From Filimonas sp. (lineage in GTDB: Bacteria > Bacteroidota > Bacteroidia > Chitinophagales > Chitinophagaceae), in NCBI GenBank assembly GCA_017306865.1, contig JAFKHH010000021.1, positions 62,001 to 126,000 of the forward strand: DNA of 64,000 nt, read 5' to 3'. Of this stretch, positions 17,889 through 26,788 are shown piece by piece (position 1 is the stretch's first letter; each line of letters begins with the position of its first letter). The position numbers were made by a program, and so were the translations under genes. Below the pieces are notes generated by a model. That model saw only the letters and a program-made list of their open reading frames with translations. It made no database searches and was not told where the DNA came from.

Positions 17889-18662
17889 ATGAAGACAGGT
17901 GTCTTGGAATTATTATTGTGTCTTGTGGTGTTTACGAATTGTTCATCTTCGAAGCAAGAGCTTCCAGGTGGCATAGGTCATTATTCAAAAGATGTTTTTG
18001 AAAATGAATATTTTTCTTCCGGGAATTTTAGGGATGAGTCAGTCGATAGTGTGGAAAGTGGTGTATGGATGATATCTGGTTTAACAACTCCTGTTGTGCT
18101 GTATGGCAATTATGCAAATGGATTGCCGAGTGGAGATTGGAAATTGGTAATTAATGACCAGGTGCTATCAAGTTTGTGGTCAAGATATGAGATAGCGGCT
18201 AAGAAATGCTCATTTTCACTGCCGTTTCAATATAGAGAAAATAAACTGGATTCGAATTACTTTAAATTACTCACCAACAATGACTCCATAGGAAATGTTT
18301 CAATAATCATTGGGGTTGATGGCATTCCGAATAAAGAACTGAATCTTCCCGTTTTTGTTGAAAATTTTGAAGTGAACTTAAGGAAGCAGCATTACTCTTT
18401 CTCAAAACGAAGCCGTGAATTAGAAACAAGTGGGGAACATTATTTTTTTAATGAATATAGTTTAAAAGATACGATGAGCAAGACGTATGAACTATATCAT
18501 TTTTTTGGATATACTCCTTCAAAAAAACATTTTTTAGAACTGATGCTTTTTCATAATGGGCCAAAGAAAGAATTGGTGGAAATTGTATATAGTATGTTTT
18601 CGATGAACTTTTACATCGATAATGAAAGGTTCTTTAATCCGTTTGTAAAGAAAGGGACATAA
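17889..18662 (+). CDS. Hypothetical lipoprotein, 257 aa
   Basis: The ATG at 17889 gives MKTGVLELLLCLVVFTNCSSS, a lipoprotein signal with Cys18 as the lipidation site. The longer open frame (from 17736) would place this signal internally and is rejected. The mature part contains GVWMISGLTTPVVLYGNYANGLPSGDWKLVIND, a pattern reminiscent of MORN-type 'toxin-antitoxin YwqK-like' repeats. It ends in a charged region. AT-rich, lying among orphan genes between two MITE copies. Location is probably the periplasmic face or the cell surface; function unknown. Confidence 0.65.
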   Translation: MKTGVLELLLCLVVFTNCSSSKQELPGGIGHYSKDVFENEYFSSGNFRDESVDSVESGVWMISGLTTPVVLYGNYANGLPSGDWKLVINDQVLSSLWSRYEIAAKKCSFSLPFQYRENKLDSNYFKLLTNNDSIGNVSIIIGVDGIPNKELNLPVFVENFEVNLRKQHYSFSKRSRELETSGEHYFFNEYSLKDTMSKTYELYHFFGYTPSKKHFLELMLFHNGPKKELVEIVYSMFSMNFYIDNERFFNPFVKKGT

Positions 18663-18747
18663 AGAATCAATACAACACGAAAACGCCGAAGGCATTGTGC
18701 TTACTATGACGTGATCATGAATTTTATTTATCTCCTAATCTCACGAT

Positions 18748-19268
18748 ATGACTATCGAACAAATATTTCAAGACAAATCAATAAAAGCAAAGGCCAAAGT
18801 ATCCACCATTGGAGAGTGGCTGATAAACGGAGAACTACACATGGAGGAGCTAATAGCGTATGCTGAAACACAAAAAGCAGCGGATAAGGCTACGTGCATT
18901 GAGTCAATGGAATACGCTACTAAGAAACTACCATCTCTTGCTGATGAAAACCTGCTCGCTTACGTAACGCATGCGCTAAAAAATGCTGAACCAAGAGTGA
19001 AGTGGGAGAGTGCCAAAGTGATCGGAAATATTGCTAAACAATTTCCTGATCAACTCAGCGAGCCAATCAAAAATCTTTTGTCAAACGCTGAAAATCCCGG
19101 AACAGTGGTGCGATGGGCTACAGCTTATGCGCTTGCCGAAATACTTAAATTGAAAACTGAGAATAACATAAGGCTGTTACCGAAAATAGAAGCGCTCTGC
19201 AAAAAAGAAGAAGATAATGGTGTCAGGAAAAATACGAAGAGGCGTTGAAGAAAATACAAAAGAAATGA
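18748..19268 (+). CDS. HEAT-repeat-like helical protein with a likely 3' frameshift
   Basis: As written, the frame ends at 19248 (166 aa). Helical pairs resembling HEAT repeats fill it: LLAYVTHALKNAEPRVKWESAKVIGNIAKQF, then NAENPGTVVRWATAYALAEILKL. The last residues GVRKNTKRR look unnatural. Adding one A to the A5 run at 19228-19232 continues as GVRKKYEEALKKIQKK and stops at 19268, which restores a regular amphipathic helix. So either a recent frameshift or a homopolymer sequencing error is present. Acts probably as a protein-protein scaffold in the cytoplasm. Upstream start and body are sound. Confidence 0.7.
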
Positions 19269-19533
19269 TGACTGATAGGGGAATGTTCTCCTCCGCATTA
19301 CATCACTTTTTTCTTATAATCCCCTCACTTAAAAATCACCCCTTTCCCCTCGATCAACCCACTTGTTCCTTATTCCGTAAACATTTTTACCAATCCGGCA
19401 GTGATTCCAAAGTGTGGGCGCGCACCTTTGCGAACGATAAAATCCTGCTTATGATCCATTCTGCTACAGAACTACTCAATAACGATACATACGGGTATTG
19501 GCAGGACCTCTTTTTCACACAAAAAATAGATAT

Positions 19534-20238
19534 ATGAAAGCGAAATTATTATTGCTCGGTGCGCTCCTGTGTGCAGGTGTAAACGTATTTGCACATGCTA
19601 TCTGGATAGAGACAAGTAGCAAAGGCACAAAGGGAAAACAGCAAAATGTACAGATATATTTTGGTGAATATGCTGAAAACGAAAGAGACTCAACTGCAAA
19701 ATGGTTTAGCAACCTGCGCGATATACAACTGTATCTCATAGCGCCAGATGGTACAAAACAGAAGCTGGACACCCATGCAGAAACCGATCACATGGCGGCT
19801 GCATTTACCCCGGCAAAAGAAGGAACCTATACGCTTGCCGTATCACATACGGTGGCGGACATATATGCCGAATCAAAAATAGAATACTATACCACTGCTG
19901 CCGTATTTGTAAACAGTAAAGAAACGAAAGCCTTACAAGCAGCTACTGCGCTTGCTGTGCAGCCCGATGTAGCGGCAGCAAGCGTTGGTAAGCCTGTTGC
20001 ATTGAATGTATGGTACAACCAGTCTGGTGTAGACAATGCAAAGGTGGTGATCTCTTCACCGGGTGGATGGCAGAAAACTGTACATAGCGACGCAAAAGGT
20101 GCTGCATCATTTGTGCCTGATGTAAAAGGTTTGTACCAGGTAGAAGCGATCCGCGTAGACAAAACGCCGGGTACACACAATGGTAAAGCGTATAAGTCTG
20201 TTACGCATTTAGTCACTTATTGTGTAAATGCACAATAG
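19534..20238 (+). CDS. DUF4198-like periplasmic protein, probable metal uptake accessory
   Basis: Exported 234-aa protein. The ATG at 19534 gives MKAKLLLLGALLCAGVNVFAHAIWIE, with cleavage likely before HAIW, leaving an N-terminal His that could bind metal. Two beta-sandwich parts follow: one with YLIAPDGTKQKL and EGTYTLAVSHTV, the other with GKPVALNVWYNQSGVDNAKVVI and GLYQVEAIRVDKTPG. This matches the layout of DUF4198 proteins found next to TonB receptors. It precedes a siderophore-type receptor and a PepSY membrane protein, though 578 bp of repeats lie between. Metal identity is unknown. Confidence 0.75.
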   Translation: MKAKLLLLGALLCAGVNVFAHAIWIETSSKGTKGKQQNVQIYFGEYAENERDSTAKWFSNLRDIQLYLIAPDGTKQKLDTHAETDHMAAAFTPAKEGTYTLAVSHTVADIYAESKIEYYTTAAVFVNSKETKALQAATALAVQPDVAAASVGKPVALNVWYNQSGVDNAKVVISSPGGWQKTVHSDAKGAASFVPDVKGLYQVEAIRVDKTPGTHNGKAYKSVTHLVTYCVNAQ

Positions 20239-20299
20239 TGTTGATGACAAGAACTGTAAGGGTTCAAAAAACAGAAACGTTTAGAAGATGCTAAGCATC

Positions 20300-20501
20300 T
20301 TCTGGATGAGAAGTATGAAACATATATACTTCGCCAGAGAGCCGGAGGCTCGATAGAACGGTAGAAATAGATATGCCCCAACAACCAGAGCCGCAGCGCG
20401 GCGACAGAATATGATTAGCTAAGGGCTTCTTTCTTCTGTCGCTCCGCCGGAGCTCAAATGCTTGTATGCAATAATTAGACTACCAATCTGTCGTTCCTCC
20501 G
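20300..20501. repeat. Cluster of GTCGCTCC-GGAGC interspersed repeats
   Basis: The 578-bp gap before the TonB receptor holds tandem related units with the pattern TGTCG-YTCC-NCCGG. Examples are TTCTGTCGCTCCGCCGGAGC near 20431-20455 and CTGTCGTTCCTCCGGG near 20488-20503. They pair with GCGACAGAATATG and AGCCGGAGGCTCG upstream. MITE copy 2 has inserted into the last unit. No gene is seen in the gap. Confidence 0.55.
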
Positions 20502-20634
20502 GGCAATGTCATTAAGTTAAGAAGCTAACCACAAAGAGCGCAAGGCTATTTCACAAGGGACACAAAGGGAAGCTCTTGTGTCCTTTGTGTTACCATTGTG
20601 AGCCTTGTGGTTAACTTAATGACATTGCCCTCCG
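20497..20634. mobile_element. 128-bp MITE with 5-bp target duplication, copy 2
   Basis: Element 20502-20629, bounded by CTCCG duplications at 20497-20501 and 20630-20634. The terminal inverted repeat is GGCAATGTCATTAAGTTAA and is perfect on both sides. It is the reverse complement of the 16441-16568 copy with about seven substitutions and no length change. Deleting element plus one CTCCG restores an intact GTTCCTCCGGGACG unit of the host repeat, which confirms the insertion boundaries. Confidence 0.85.
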
Positions 20635-20816
20635 GGACGTTTGATCTTTCGAACACTTATGTTTCAAAAAACCTTACAGCTCTATTATAAGAGTAAATGG
20701 AATGTATATGATGAAAGGATGTTGCTGTATTATTATTACTCTTTTCGTAAATCAGTTTTCTCATTTCGTCAATGTATTCATTCTAATTGTTTTCATTTTG
20801 CGCCAAATTAACCTGC

Positions 20817-23267
20817 ATGAATCTTTCTAATAAAAACTGTAAGCGACTGCTGCAACTTACAGGTACATTTTTTCTTTGCGTATTGTTTTCAACAGTTCTT
20901 TATGCCCAGGGCGAAATAAACAAAGGTGTTATTTCCGGGCAGATCATTACGGCAGATAATGCACCGGCAGAAGGTGTAGTGGTAAAACTGAATGGTAGTG
21001 ACAAAACAACCATCAGTTCTGAAAATGGGTTCTATATCTTTAAAAATTTACCAGAAGGTAAATACACGGTAGAAGTGTCGCTGGTAGGGCATAAGACAAT
21101 CAGTAAAGTAATAACACTTGCTGAAAACGGGAAGAAGAACAATGTTTCTTTTCGCCTGGAACTGTCAGATGCGGAGTTAGGTGAAGTAGTAGTGCGCTCC
21201 GGCAACCGCTATAAAGCAGATTATGTATCTCCTGCATTGCGTTTGCAAAGTTCTATTTTGGAAACACCGCAGAATATACAGGTGATCGGTAAACAACTGA
21301 TGGCAGACCAACAGGTGTTTGACATAGTAGATGGCATTACCCGCAACGTGAGTGGTGCTACGCGCCAGGGCCACTGGGATAACCAGTATGCAAACATCAG
21401 GATGCGTGGCTCTAAAATACCGGCTTTCCGCAATGGTATGAATATAGAAGCAAGCTGGGGGCCAACTGCGGAAGATGCTGCAATGATAGAAAATATTGAA
21501 TTTGTAAAAGGCCCTGCTGGTTTTATGCTGGCAAATGGTGAGCCGGGCGGGTTTTATAATGTGGTTACCAAAAAGCCATCTGGTGTAAACAGGCAGTCTA
21601 TTACATTTAGTGCCGGTAGTTTTAGTACTTACCGTGCTGCTTTGGATCTGGATGGTAAACTGAGCAGCGATGGCCGCTTATTATATCGCCTGAATGTAGC
21701 CGCGCAACAAAAAGATTTCTATACAAAATACAACTACAGTAACAGGTTAATGATCTCTCCGGTGATCAAATACCTGGTAGATGATAAAACATCTGTTACG
21801 TTTGAATACAGCTACCAGGGTTCTAAATACCTCGCAAACGGTAACTATGTTTTCTCTAAGAAAAAACTACTGGATGAAGATATTTCCAATGACTTCTTTT
21901 ATGGAGATCCTTCTCTTGATCCGGGCAAATTACGCGACCACAGTGTGTATGTATATTTAGACCACAAGCTGAATCAAAAATGGAATGCGCATGCACAGGT
22001 TGCTTATTTCAACTTCAGCATGATCGCAAACAGTGTGTGGGCATCCAGCCTGACCACGGCGGGTGATATGGTGCGCTATTTCAGCATAGGCGATGAAGCT
22101 GGTGAAAACAGGTTTGCTCAATTCTCGCTGAGTGGGGAAGAAAGAACAGGCGTTATCCGTCACCGCATTTTAGCAGGTGCGGATTTTGGTAACAAAAAGT
22201 TCTGGGGCGATTTCAGGCAACTTTCTCCTTCACTGAATTTTGCAGGAGGTAAACCGTTCAATGTGTACAATCCTGTATATGGGTTGCCTTACGATTCTAT
22301 ACCAAGAATAGACCGTTCACAAAACATACGTACACGCGCAGGTTCTACCGCGTATGCAACCGTTACTGATTATGGTTCCATTTATGTGCAGGACGAATTA
22401 GGTTTCCTGGATGATAAGTTGAGAGTATCTGTTGCGGGCCGTTTTACGTATGCGGAAACGGTAGGCAAAACAAAAGCTGCTGATGTAAAAGATCACGTGT
22501 TCTCTCCAAGATTTGGTGTCAGCTATTCTATAGATAAACAAACTTCTGTTTATGCATTGTACGATCAATCGTTTGTACCGCAAACGGGAACTGATTTCTT
22601 CGGTAATGCTTTCAAACCGGTAAAAGGCACAGATATAGAAGGTGGCGTGAAGAGAGAATGGTTTAATGGAAGATGGCAATCTTCCGTAAGTGTATATAGG
22701 ATCGTTCGTAAAAATGCACTTACGCCGGATACGGATCCTACACACGTAGTAGGTGGTACTACCTTCCAGGTGCAACTGGGTGAGACTACTACCAAAGGTG
22801 TGGAACTCGATATTAATGGTGAATTGGCAAAGGGGCTCAACCTTAACGCGAATTATGCTTATACAAATTCTAAGATCACGCAGGAATCTCCAAACCAGCC
22901 AACAAAGACGGTAGGTAATGTAACGCCAAACACTGCTGCGCATGTTACGAATGCGTGGTTGCAATATCGTTTTACAAAAGGTTTCTTTGAAGGCTTTGGT
23001 GCATCGTCCGGCATTCAATGGCTGGCAGACAGGTACACGGGTACTACACAAACGCCAAACATGCCGAACTATTTCAGGGTAGATGCAGGGCTTTCTTATC
23101 AGAAAGGAAAATTTGGTATCTCGTTCCTGATGAACAATTTGCTGGACAACCGCAGGTTGCTGACAGCAGCTTCGCTGGATACAAGGCCAACCGTAAATAC
23201 ATCTTTCTATTCTTATATAGTAGAAGCACGTAGAAATTTCAGAACCTCTTTTACCTATAAATTCTAA
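20817..23267 (+). CDS. TonB-dependent siderophore-type receptor
   Basis: Outer-membrane ferric-siderophore or heme-type receptor, 816 aa from the ATG at 20817 (MNLSNKNCKRLLQLTGTFFL). The signal peptide ends at YAQ. A carboxypeptidase-like regulatory domain covers about 30-115 (ISGQIITADNAPAEGVVVKL). A TonB-box-like ELGEVVVRSG and a plug follow (SSILETPQNIQVIGKQLMADQQ, FVKGPAGFMLANGEPGGFYNVVTKKP, the FhuA/FepA-type pattern). The barrel ends RNFRTSFTYKF with terminal Phe. It is followed 7 bp later by a PepSY membrane protein, a pairing common in iron uptake operons. The ligand is not determined by sequence alone. Confidence 0.93.
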   Translation: MNLSNKNCKRLLQLTGTFFLCVLFSTVLYAQGEINKGVISGQIITADNAPAEGVVVKLNGSDKTTISSENGFYIFKNLPEGKYTVEVSLVGHKTISKVITLAENGKKNNVSFRLELSDAELGEVVVRSGNRYKADYVSPALRLQSSILETPQNIQVIGKQLMADQQVFDIVDGITRNVSGATRQGHWDNQYANIRMRGSKIPAFRNGMNIEASWGPTAEDAAMIENIEFVKGPAGFMLANGEPGGFYNVVTKKPSGVNRQSITFSAGSFSTYRAALDLDGKLSSDGRLLYRLNVAAQQKDFYTKYNYSNRLMISPVIKYLVDDKTSVTFEYSYQGSKYLANGNYVFSKKKLLDEDISNDFFYGDPSLDPGKLRDHSVYVYLDHKLNQKWNAHAQVAYFNFSMIANSVWASSLTTAGDMVRYFSIGDEAGENRFAQFSLSGEERTGVIRHRILAGADFGNKKFWGDFRQLSPSLNFAGGKPFNVYNPVYGLPYDSIPRIDRSQNIRTRAGSTAYATVTDYGSIYVQDELGFLDDKLRVSVAGRFTYAETVGKTKAADVKDHVFSPRFGVSYSIDKQTSVYALYDQSFVPQTGTDFFGNAFKPVKGTDIEGGVKREWFNGRWQSSVSVYRIVRKNALTPDTDPTHVVGGTTFQVQLGETTTKGVELDINGELAKGLNLNANYAYTNSKITQESPNQPTKTVGNVTPNTAAHVTNAWLQYRFTKGFFEGFGASSGIQWLADRYTGTTQTPNMPNYFRVDAGLSYQKGKFGISFLMNNLLDNRRLLTAASLDTRPTVNTSFYSYIVEARRNFRTSFTYKF

Positions 23268-23274
23268 CGAACAG

Positions 23275-24567
23275 ATGTCTGATACAAATGTTGCGGCAAT
23301 GCCGGCTATAAAAAAGCCGGCAAAAGCTGTTTTAAAGAAAAAATCGAATAAGTCGGTGTTTTGCCGTATCAATGACTGGCTGCACTTATGGCTCGGTCTT
23401 ACCAGTGGCATCATTGTCTTTATAGTGAGCGTAACGGGCTGCATTTATGCGTTTGAAAAAGAGATCAGGAGTGTTACACAACCATACCAGTTTGTAACGC
23501 CGCAAGACAAAGCTTACATCAGCCCTTCTGTACTGAAGTCGCTTGCGGAGAAGCACCAGTTTGGTGCAAAAGCAGGCAAGCCCGGCTCCGTTATACAAGG
23601 CGTACAATACCCGGGAAAAGATAAAGCGGCTATTGCAACTTACCGCGATAAGAAAACGGGGTATATGATGATCTACATGAATCCTTACTCCGGTGAAATA
23701 GTAAAAGTGAAGGCGCTGGAAAAAGATTTTTTCCGCATTGTCCTAATGGGGCATTTCAATCTATGGTTGCCGAGAGATGTAGGCCAGCCAATTGTTTCGT
23801 GGGCAGTCCTCATCTTTGTAGTATTACTTATTACAGGCCTGGTTATGTGGTGGCCCAAAAACCTGAAGAAGGCGAATGTAGATAAGAGCTTTAAGATAAA
23901 ATGGAAAGCAACGTTTAAGCGGGTTAACTACGACTTGCATAATGTATTAGGGTTTTATGTAGTAATAGGCGCACTTATCATTGCCATTACAGGATTGTAT
24001 TTTGGTTTTAAATGGGTGCCAAAGTCTATCTATTGGGTGGCATCCGGCGGTAAGACCATGCCAGACAGGAAGGGTAAGTTTACGTCGGACACTACTGTAT
24101 TGCTGCAGCCAATAGCAGCAGCAAAGATCACCTCACCTGCAGATACTGTATGGTCAAGATTGTACACGCAATACAAAGGACAGGGTAGTTTGCAGATACA
24201 ATTTCCGCTGACCAAAAGCGATGCCATCACTGCAACGTATAACAGCCAGGAAGGTACATTTTACAAATCCCTCACACGTTACTTCGACCAATACACGCTG
24301 AAAGAAATAAAGGCCAATACGATCTTCAACAAGCCTTACGAAGAGAGTAATGCGGCTGATAAGCTGATACGGATGAACTATGATATACATATTGGTGCAA
24401 TTGGCGGTATTGCCGGTAAGAGCCTTGCATTCCTGATCAGCCTCATTTGCGCAAGTCTGCCGGTAACAGGGTTCATTGTGTGGTGGGGTAAGCGCAAGAA
24501 GAAATCGAAGAAGCAAAAACTTCAACCAAAAATAGCTGTTGACAAATCATTTGTTACGGCGCAGTAA
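23275..24567 (+). CDS. PepSY-associated TM protein (ferric reductase/siderophore uptake helper)
   Basis: Inner-membrane protein, 430 aa, of the PepSY_TM family, which accompanies siderophore receptors and is linked to periplasmic iron reduction. Four membrane helices are visible: LHLWLGLTSGIIVFIVSVTGCIYAFE at about 31-56, then VSWAVLIFVVLLITGLVMWWPK, VLGFYVVIGALIIAITGLYFGF and SLAFLISLICASLPVTGFIVWWGKRKKK. Conserved His residues sit at LHLWLG, MGHFNLW, DLHNVLG and DIHIGAIGG, fitting heme or metal ligands. It starts 7 bp after the receptor stop. The last 14 bp overlap the convergent adhesin gene. Confidence 0.9.
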   Translation: MSDTNVAAMPAIKKPAKAVLKKKSNKSVFCRINDWLHLWLGLTSGIIVFIVSVTGCIYAFEKEIRSVTQPYQFVTPQDKAYISPSVLKSLAEKHQFGAKAGKPGSVIQGVQYPGKDKAAIATYRDKKTGYMMIYMNPYSGEIVKVKALEKDFFRIVLMGHFNLWLPRDVGQPIVSWAVLIFVVLLITGLVMWWPKNLKKANVDKSFKIKWKATFKRVNYDLHNVLGFYVVIGALIIAITGLYFGFKWVPKSIYWVASGGKTMPDRKGKFTSDTTVLLQPIAAAKITSPADTVWSRLYTQYKGQGSLQIQFPLTKSDAITATYNSQEGTFYKSLTRYFDQYTLKEIKANTIFNKPYEESNAADKLIRMNYDIHIGAIGGIAGKSLAFLISLICASLPVTGFIVWWGKRKKKSKKQKLQPKIAVDKSFVTAQ

Positions 24568-25939
24568 AACTATAAGTAATAGTGGTAGTATAAGTCCCCG
24601 CAGGTTTACTCAACACCTGTGGGGTATTAGCTGCACTGATCGCGTATTGAATACTAAGTGAAGAATTGACGATAGGTAAAGCAGATGAATATATTTTTTG
24701 AGCAGTTGCAGATAATTGTACAGGTGTAATACCCGTTTGTGATGCCGTACCTTGTATGGTAATCACGCTTGCCGGTATGGAGTTCGCGCCTTGCAGCAAG
24801 GTACTTCCCGAAGCCTTTACATATACATCCATAGGCGTGGTCTTACTTACTGACACATGCGAAGGCATATCTACCGAGATCCCATTTTTATAATCTGTTA
24901 CGTTATTAAACGTTAAGGACACGGTGCTGTTATTCACCAGCAGTTCCTGCAAGTCAGATGTTGTTTCTTTTATATTATAGCTTGCTGTTTGTGCTGTAAG
25001 TGTTGGCGATGTCCTGGCATCATTTACCTGGTATGTTGCCAGCACAGTATAATCTCCCGCGGCCGTAAAGTAGGTAGCAATATCTGTGTACGCAATTGTA
25101 TGTAATAGATTGATCGTTGTAGAATTGCCTACAGGTACACTAATGGAGCCGGACAAAGCCTGGTAGGCAGTAGTGGGGTTTACATTAATGGAGCCTGTTA
25201 AGGCTTGTGGTTGTATTAATACTTTGCTGATAGGAGTAGTAGGTGTTAAGGATGCATTGGCCGCAATAGGCGTGTATGCAAAATTCGTTGTATTGCCATT
25301 TACTTTTAAATTAAATGGTACGGTTGCCTTAACTGTTAAACTATTGGAGGCGGAAGGTGAGGTGGTTCTGAAATTAGTAAAAGCACTCGCCAGTAACGTA
25401 ACGGCACTCGGAGAACTTAAATTCATAAAAGCATCAACCGTAACGGTAAGATGCACTGTTGTAGTCGCAGTGCCAAGGCACAATACTCCGCCTGGCGTTG
25501 TGTAAGTAAGATCAACAGAGTAGCTGCCTGCTTCCCAGGCTGAGCTGGTCATATCTGATTGTATAATGCGATAACGAAAATTGACGGTTGAACCTCCAAG
25601 ATTAACTACTGCTAATGCACTATAAAGCGTCTGATCAGTTTGAGATAAAATTATTTCTGTATTATTAGTGCCAAGGTTAACAGTACCGCCTATGCTGTTA
25701 ATAAAAATTCTAATCTTTGATAGAGGGATTGTTTTTCCTGTAGAAGCATCTGTAAGAGTAGAGCTGTTTGCCCGTACTTTTACACTTGGTGCAACACTAA
25801 GAAGACATGGAACGTCAAAACTATTTGTTGTAGAGTTCTCAATGCCTATTGTACTACTTGTAATGGCAATAGTCTGTGACCATGCAATAGAATGACACAG
25901 GATAAAGAGGATGCTACATACAAGTAGGTGTTTAGTCAT
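24554..25939 (-). CDS. Three-module pilin-like adhesin, putative pilus tip
   Basis: Exported 461-aa beta-rich protein with a signal peptide ending SIAWSQ. It consists of three related modules (about 23-165, 166-325 and 326-461). Each has a motif like KVLIQPQ or VITIQGT, a GSISV/NSSLSIQY strand and a terminal GxYTxxxTY strand. The last module is clearly homologous to the 181-aa pilin: TDYKNGISVDMPSHVSVS against ADYQNGVSVTMPSHLTVS. This layout, adhesin domains plus a pilin domain, is what chaperone-usher tip adhesins show. It overlaps the chaperone gene by 8 bp. The receptor is unknown. The assignment comes from architecture and context. Confidence 0.65.
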   Translation of the reverse strand: MTKHLLVCSILFILCHSIAWSQTIAITSSTIGIENSTTNSFDVPCLLSVAPSVKVRANSSTLTDASTGKTIPLSKIRIFINSIGGTVNLGTNNTEIILSQTDQTLYSALAVVNLGGSTVNFRYRIIQSDMTSSAWEAGSYSVDLTYTTPGGVLCLGTATTTVHLTVTVDAFMNLSSPSAVTLLASAFTNFRTTSPSASNSLTVKATVPFNLKVNGNTTNFAYTPIAANASLTPTTPISKVLIQPQALTGSINVNPTTAYQALSGSISVPVGNSTTINLLHTIAYTDIATYFTAAGDYTVLATYQVNDARTSPTLTAQTASYNIKETTSDLQELLVNNSTVSLTFNNVTDYKNGISVDMPSHVSVSKTTPMDVYVKASGSTLLQGANSIPASVITIQGTASQTGITPVQLSATAQKIYSSALPIVNSSLSIQYAISAANTPQVLSKPAGTYTTTITYSFTAP

Positions 25940-26768
25940 ACGCGACTTCTTTTTCCGCTACTTTCAGGTCAGAGTCTACGCCCGTATCCAGCAAGGCAAC
26001 AATTAAATATTTCTTTCCTTTTAACCTGGAGGGAAGATCTAGTTGTACTACTTGTTCGGTACCGGGCAACATAGAGATAGCTTTTGACGGGAGATGAATT
26101 TCATCACCGCTACTTTTATCTGTTATTTCAAAGCGTAATTGTGCATCAGCAATGATCTCACCCGTGTTTTTTATTTTAACTGCAAAATGTTTGATCGTAT
26201 CCGTTTGCCTGGTGATGTCGTCAAACGCAGCGAATGAAATATTCTTCTTTGTAAAAACCGGAGGTGTATTATATATATGTATGCCTATTTCCAGCCTTAT
26301 GCGAATGCCGATAGACTTGGCTGCAGATGGGTTGCCGGATGTAGCTGCCTGTTGTTCATTTACCTGCGAAAGAAACAACATGGAGTTAAATACATTTTGA
26401 TCAGCCCCCGCATTTTGCGGTACACGCATCGTAATAGTAATAGTCTTTTGCTGGTTGGGTGCAAGTTCTATTACATCCGGTGTTACCTCCATCCAGTTGG
26501 CATTTGACAATGGTAAAGTGCCCTTGTCAAAATAAATTTTCTCGCCCAGGCTATCACGTTTAAAATCTTTGAAAGAAGCTTTAAATATTACCGGTTGATT
26601 ACTGCTGTTGCTTATAGCCAGTACCTGGGAAGCAGTTTGTCCTGGTGTTGCTGTAAAAAAGCAACGTGATGGAGAAACTGACACACTTTGCGCTGTACTA
26701 ACATTGATAAAGCCATCGAGTAAAAAAAATAAACCTGCAATAAGTAAAGAAATTCTTTTCATGTGCAT
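25932..26768 (-). CDS. PapD-like periplasmic pilus chaperone
   Basis: A 278-aa exported protein (signal peptide to STAQ, about residue 27) with the two-Ig-domain pattern of pilus chaperones. The first domain starts VSVSPSRCFFTATPGQTASQVLAISNSSNQPV. Next come WMEVTPDVIELAPNQQKTITITMRVPQNAG, the F1/G1 strand region that donates to pilins, and FLSQVNEQQ. The second domain ends in DLPSRLKGKKYLIVALLDTG. The start may be M1 or M3. It lies between pilin (20 bp upstream) and adhesin (8-bp overlap). The archaic chaperone group is the closest match by pattern. Confidence 0.75.
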   Translation of the reverse strand: MHMKRISLLIAGLFFLLDGFINVSTAQSVSVSPSRCFFTATPGQTASQVLAISNSSNQPVIFKASFKDFKRDSLGEKIYFDKGTLPLSNANWMEVTPDVIELAPNQQKTITITMRVPQNAGADQNVFNSMLFLSQVNEQQAATSGNPSAAKSIGIRIRLEIGIHIYNTPPVFTKKNISFAAFDDITRQTDTIKHFAVKIKNTGEIIADAQLRFEITDKSSGDEIHLPSKAISMLPGTEQVVQLDLPSRLKGKKYLIVALLDTGVDSDLKVAEKEVAYD

Positions 26769-26788
26769 TACATCTTTATATGCAACGG

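Noticed and set aside
19269-19533. Open frame between the HEAT-like gene and the DUF4198 gene
   Set aside because: No good start and it overlaps the 3' end of the previous gene in another frame. The tail looks protein-like but no family is evident.
22398-23444. 348-codon frame antisense to the TonB receptor
   Set aside because: Cys/Arg/Ile-rich composition typical of the antisense shadow of a receptor gene.
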